From assembly GCA_002914845.1 (NCBI GenBank), contig JXTC01000027.1:1404034-1468033 (forward strand): DNA of 64,000 nt, read 5' to 3'. The translations under genes were made by a program, and so were the position numbers. Source of the stretch: Trema orientale. Lineage: Eukaryota > Streptophyta > Magnoliopsida > Rosales > Cannabaceae. Positions 61,847-64,000 of this stretch are shown here, piece after piece. The notes below the pieces were generated by a model. That model saw only the letters and a list, made by a program, of their open reading frames with translations. It was not told the origin of the DNA and ran no database searches. How positions within the stretch are numbered: position 1 is the stretch's first letter; each line of letters begins with the position of its first letter.

Positions 61847-64000
61847 GGAAGAGAAGCATAAGCGAGGTGGGAGTGGAGGACTTGGTTGAGGCTGGCCTAA
61901 GCATTGAGGAGGCCGAGGAGTTCCAAAGGGTCCTTAAAGATTCAGTCAATGGAGCCAAAGGGTCGGACCCAAGTGAGGTCTGGCGCCACCTAGTGGCTCA
62001 GAGAGTGCTCAAGCCATGGCACCCACATGGGCTCCACCAGCTGGTCTACTACTCTGTCTATGCAAATTGGGATGCCAACTCCAGAGGCCCTCCTCCTTAC
62101 TGGTTTCCTTCTCTGTAATCGCTCAACTTCTACTCTTTTCTTAAACCTCAATCATTTTAGTATGAAACTAAGTTATGGTGCTTAATGAAAATTGCCATAT
62201 TAATACGAACCCAAGAGTTCTCAAGCTACAATATCACTATCTATATATATGTAGATATGTAGATTTTGTTATTTTGTAACTTTAAGTGAATGATTTATAA
62301 TGTGATAATGAAAGATGGAACATGTTAATTTTTATCTTCTTTGTTTTTAAAGCCTGACTAATGTGAATGTCATTCACATATCATGTATCACAAAAAGTTT
62401 CAACTAGTTTTAATCAAAGCAAACGCAAGATTTTTTTTTGGATGAATTACAGTGGAGATGTTACAAGAAGTTTTGGAATTTGTTTTAAGTTGAAAGGTTC
62501 CTAGATAAGAAGAAATGGCATGCGTCATATCACTCCGTTTAATTGAAAATTAAAAGTGAAAGAAATATGGGGTTGGTATTTCATTTCAGATTTGTTGACA
62601 TCAATTGAGTTACATTTATCCGTTTTCTCAAGAAAGTTCGCATTAACCTGTAATAACATGATGGAATCCTCTCTCTCTCTTTTTTTCTGTTTTTTATTTT
62701 TTTATTTTTTATAATTGTGACTCTGACGTATTTTTCGAGCAACCAATAAGATTCAAGTGTCTTTAAAAGACAGCCCGTTGATTATTCCAAGTAAGCCTCT
62801 TATGTTTGATGATTACAACAATATTAGGAAAATTTACATTTTGTGCTATATTTATGCTTAGTTATACTATTTCATTTTGTGCATTTCAATGAATCGACAA
62901 ATTTTATTGTTTGAGATATCTCTGAGAAATATGCATGTCAGCTTGTATTTCTACTGAGTTTTAAGTGACTTCTAGTGTCTTTTGCTACTAAGATATCAGT
63001 CTCAACATACAAACTTGGGACGTCTCATGGAGAAGCATGGTTCAAAGCTTTTGGGGCCTTCATATAGAGATCCTATAACGAGTTTTAGCCTCTTCCAGAA
63101 GTTCTCTGCTCAACAACCTGAGGTAAAACATCTATTTCAACTTTCAAGCTTCGACTAATTTTATTTTTCTTTTAAAGGCCTGGTGTTATGCAGAGTGTTT
63201 TAATTGGAAGAATATAATTAATTGTTTTACTTGGTTATTAGGCTTACTGGTCAATTGTTCTAAAGGAGCTTTCAATTTCTTTCCAAGTAGCCCCAAAGTG
63301 TATTCTAGACAGATCTGATAAATCAAAGCATGGCGGATCGTGGCTTCCAGATTCAGTTTTGAACATTGCTGAATGCTGTTTGATGCCCACAGAACATCCA
63401 AGGAAAAAGGATGATAGTTTGGCTATTGTATGGAGAGATGAAGGCTGCAATGATTCTGATGTAAAAGTTATGACACTAAAGGAACTCCGGGAGCAAGTAA
63501 TGTAAGCTTTGACTTGCATTACCTCTATCTTAGATTTTCCCACTTGTTTATATTGCTAGGAGATCATTTACATTCAGGTCTTGTTATAAACGAATTCTAA
63601 TTGTCACGTCATCACATTCAAATGAAGGAAATCATTAATATTTAAGTTGCTTTCATTTCATACGAGTATGAATCTTCTCCAAAATGAAATTAAAAAAATA
63701 ACTGTGACTAATTTATTCCTTTCACATGTTAAAGTTTATTACAATCTTTGGCCTATGTTGATTGATCTTTCATGTCCTCAATCAATTTCCCATCTCGCCA
63801 TTCTATGTTCGAGAGTACTGATTTGACATTAACTCACCTTTAAGGATCACATTTTCAATGATACTTGTCAATGCCCTTTCAGACTTCTTTGCCACTGATT
63901 AACAAGGTTTATAATCAAATGCATAATTCCATTGTCTGCTTTTTTCCATCTTCTCTAAAGTTTTTGTCTGCATTCCTCTTGTCCTTCAATGTGTATATGT
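61843..64000 (+). CDS. Peroxisomal acyl-activating enzyme, second tandem copy (partial, runs off the window)
   Basis: Paralogue of the complete AAE gene. The first three exons are present in phase: 61843-62114 (272 bases), 62993-63122 (130) and 63242-63501 (260), exactly the exon lengths of copy 1. Exon 1 is nearly identical, while exon 3 has drifted ([20 protein letters not shown] against [20 protein letters not shown]) and the introns are largely unrelated. All frames are open and the splice signals sound, so it is probably functional as far as seen. Exon 4 is not present in the 499 bases after exon 3, although it follows within 152 bases in copy 1, so intron 3 is longer here. An in-frame ATG at 61705 could add 46 residues through the GA repeat; I prefer 61843 by comparison with copy 1. 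Confidence 0.88.
62115..62992 (+). other. Intron 1 of the second AAE copy
   Basis: 878 bases between TTCTCT|GTAATC and GCTACTAAG|ATATCAG. The acceptor AAG|A was chosen because it keeps the phase and matches the copy 1 exon 2 length of 130 bases. Confidence 0.7.

Overview
This is a 64-kb piece of a eudicot plant nuclear genome. It is AT-rich, its genes have introns with GT/AG borders, and the intergenic DNA is full of miniature transposons. Gene content (Cf/EIX-type receptor-like proteins, an SCL30A-type plant SR protein, COP10, a peroxisomal AAE17/18-type enzyme, a plant initiator tRNA) fits a woody eudicot. Rosales is possible but I cannot name a species.

Region 1 (1-23.3 kb) is a tandem receptor-like protein (RLP) locus. 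Two duplicated units, about 721-10,440 and 13,858-23,250, each carry an old retroelement remnant, a shared promoter region and one leucine-rich-repeat RLP gene (RLP-A at 7382-10270; RLP-B at 20074-23169). Positions 1-720 and 12,740-13,857 are leftovers of further, mostly deleted units. The flanks of the two units are nearly identical, while the middle of the coding regions has diverged. Two LRRs are missing in A, and the stop codon has moved in B. A 324-base run of N lies in the B promoter region.

Region 2 (23.3-34.8 kb) is gene-poor. It holds MITEs with recognisable target-site duplications, a diverged 1-3 kb duplication, hAT-like and retroposon-like remnants, and microsatellites.

Region 3 (34.9-52 kb) holds three conserved plus-strand genes and one tRNA gene: an SR splicing factor (SCL30A/SCL33 type, five coding exons, 250 aa), a GPI-anchored GH17 beta-1,3-glucanase with an X8/CBM43 domain (four coding exons, 495 aa), initiator tRNA-Met, and COP10 (four exons, 177 aa, a catalytically dead E2 variant).

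Region 4 (52-64 kb) holds two tandem copies of a peroxisomal acyl-activating enzyme. The first is complete (14 exons, 728 aa). The second is cut off by the window end after exon 3. Between them is a hAT MITE nested inside an older MITE.

The genes do not form a pathway. They are independent plant genes in a TE-rich background; the only functional clusters are the two tandem duplications (RLP and AAE). All exon borders were derived by hand from splice signals, reading phase and family resemblance, without transcript data.
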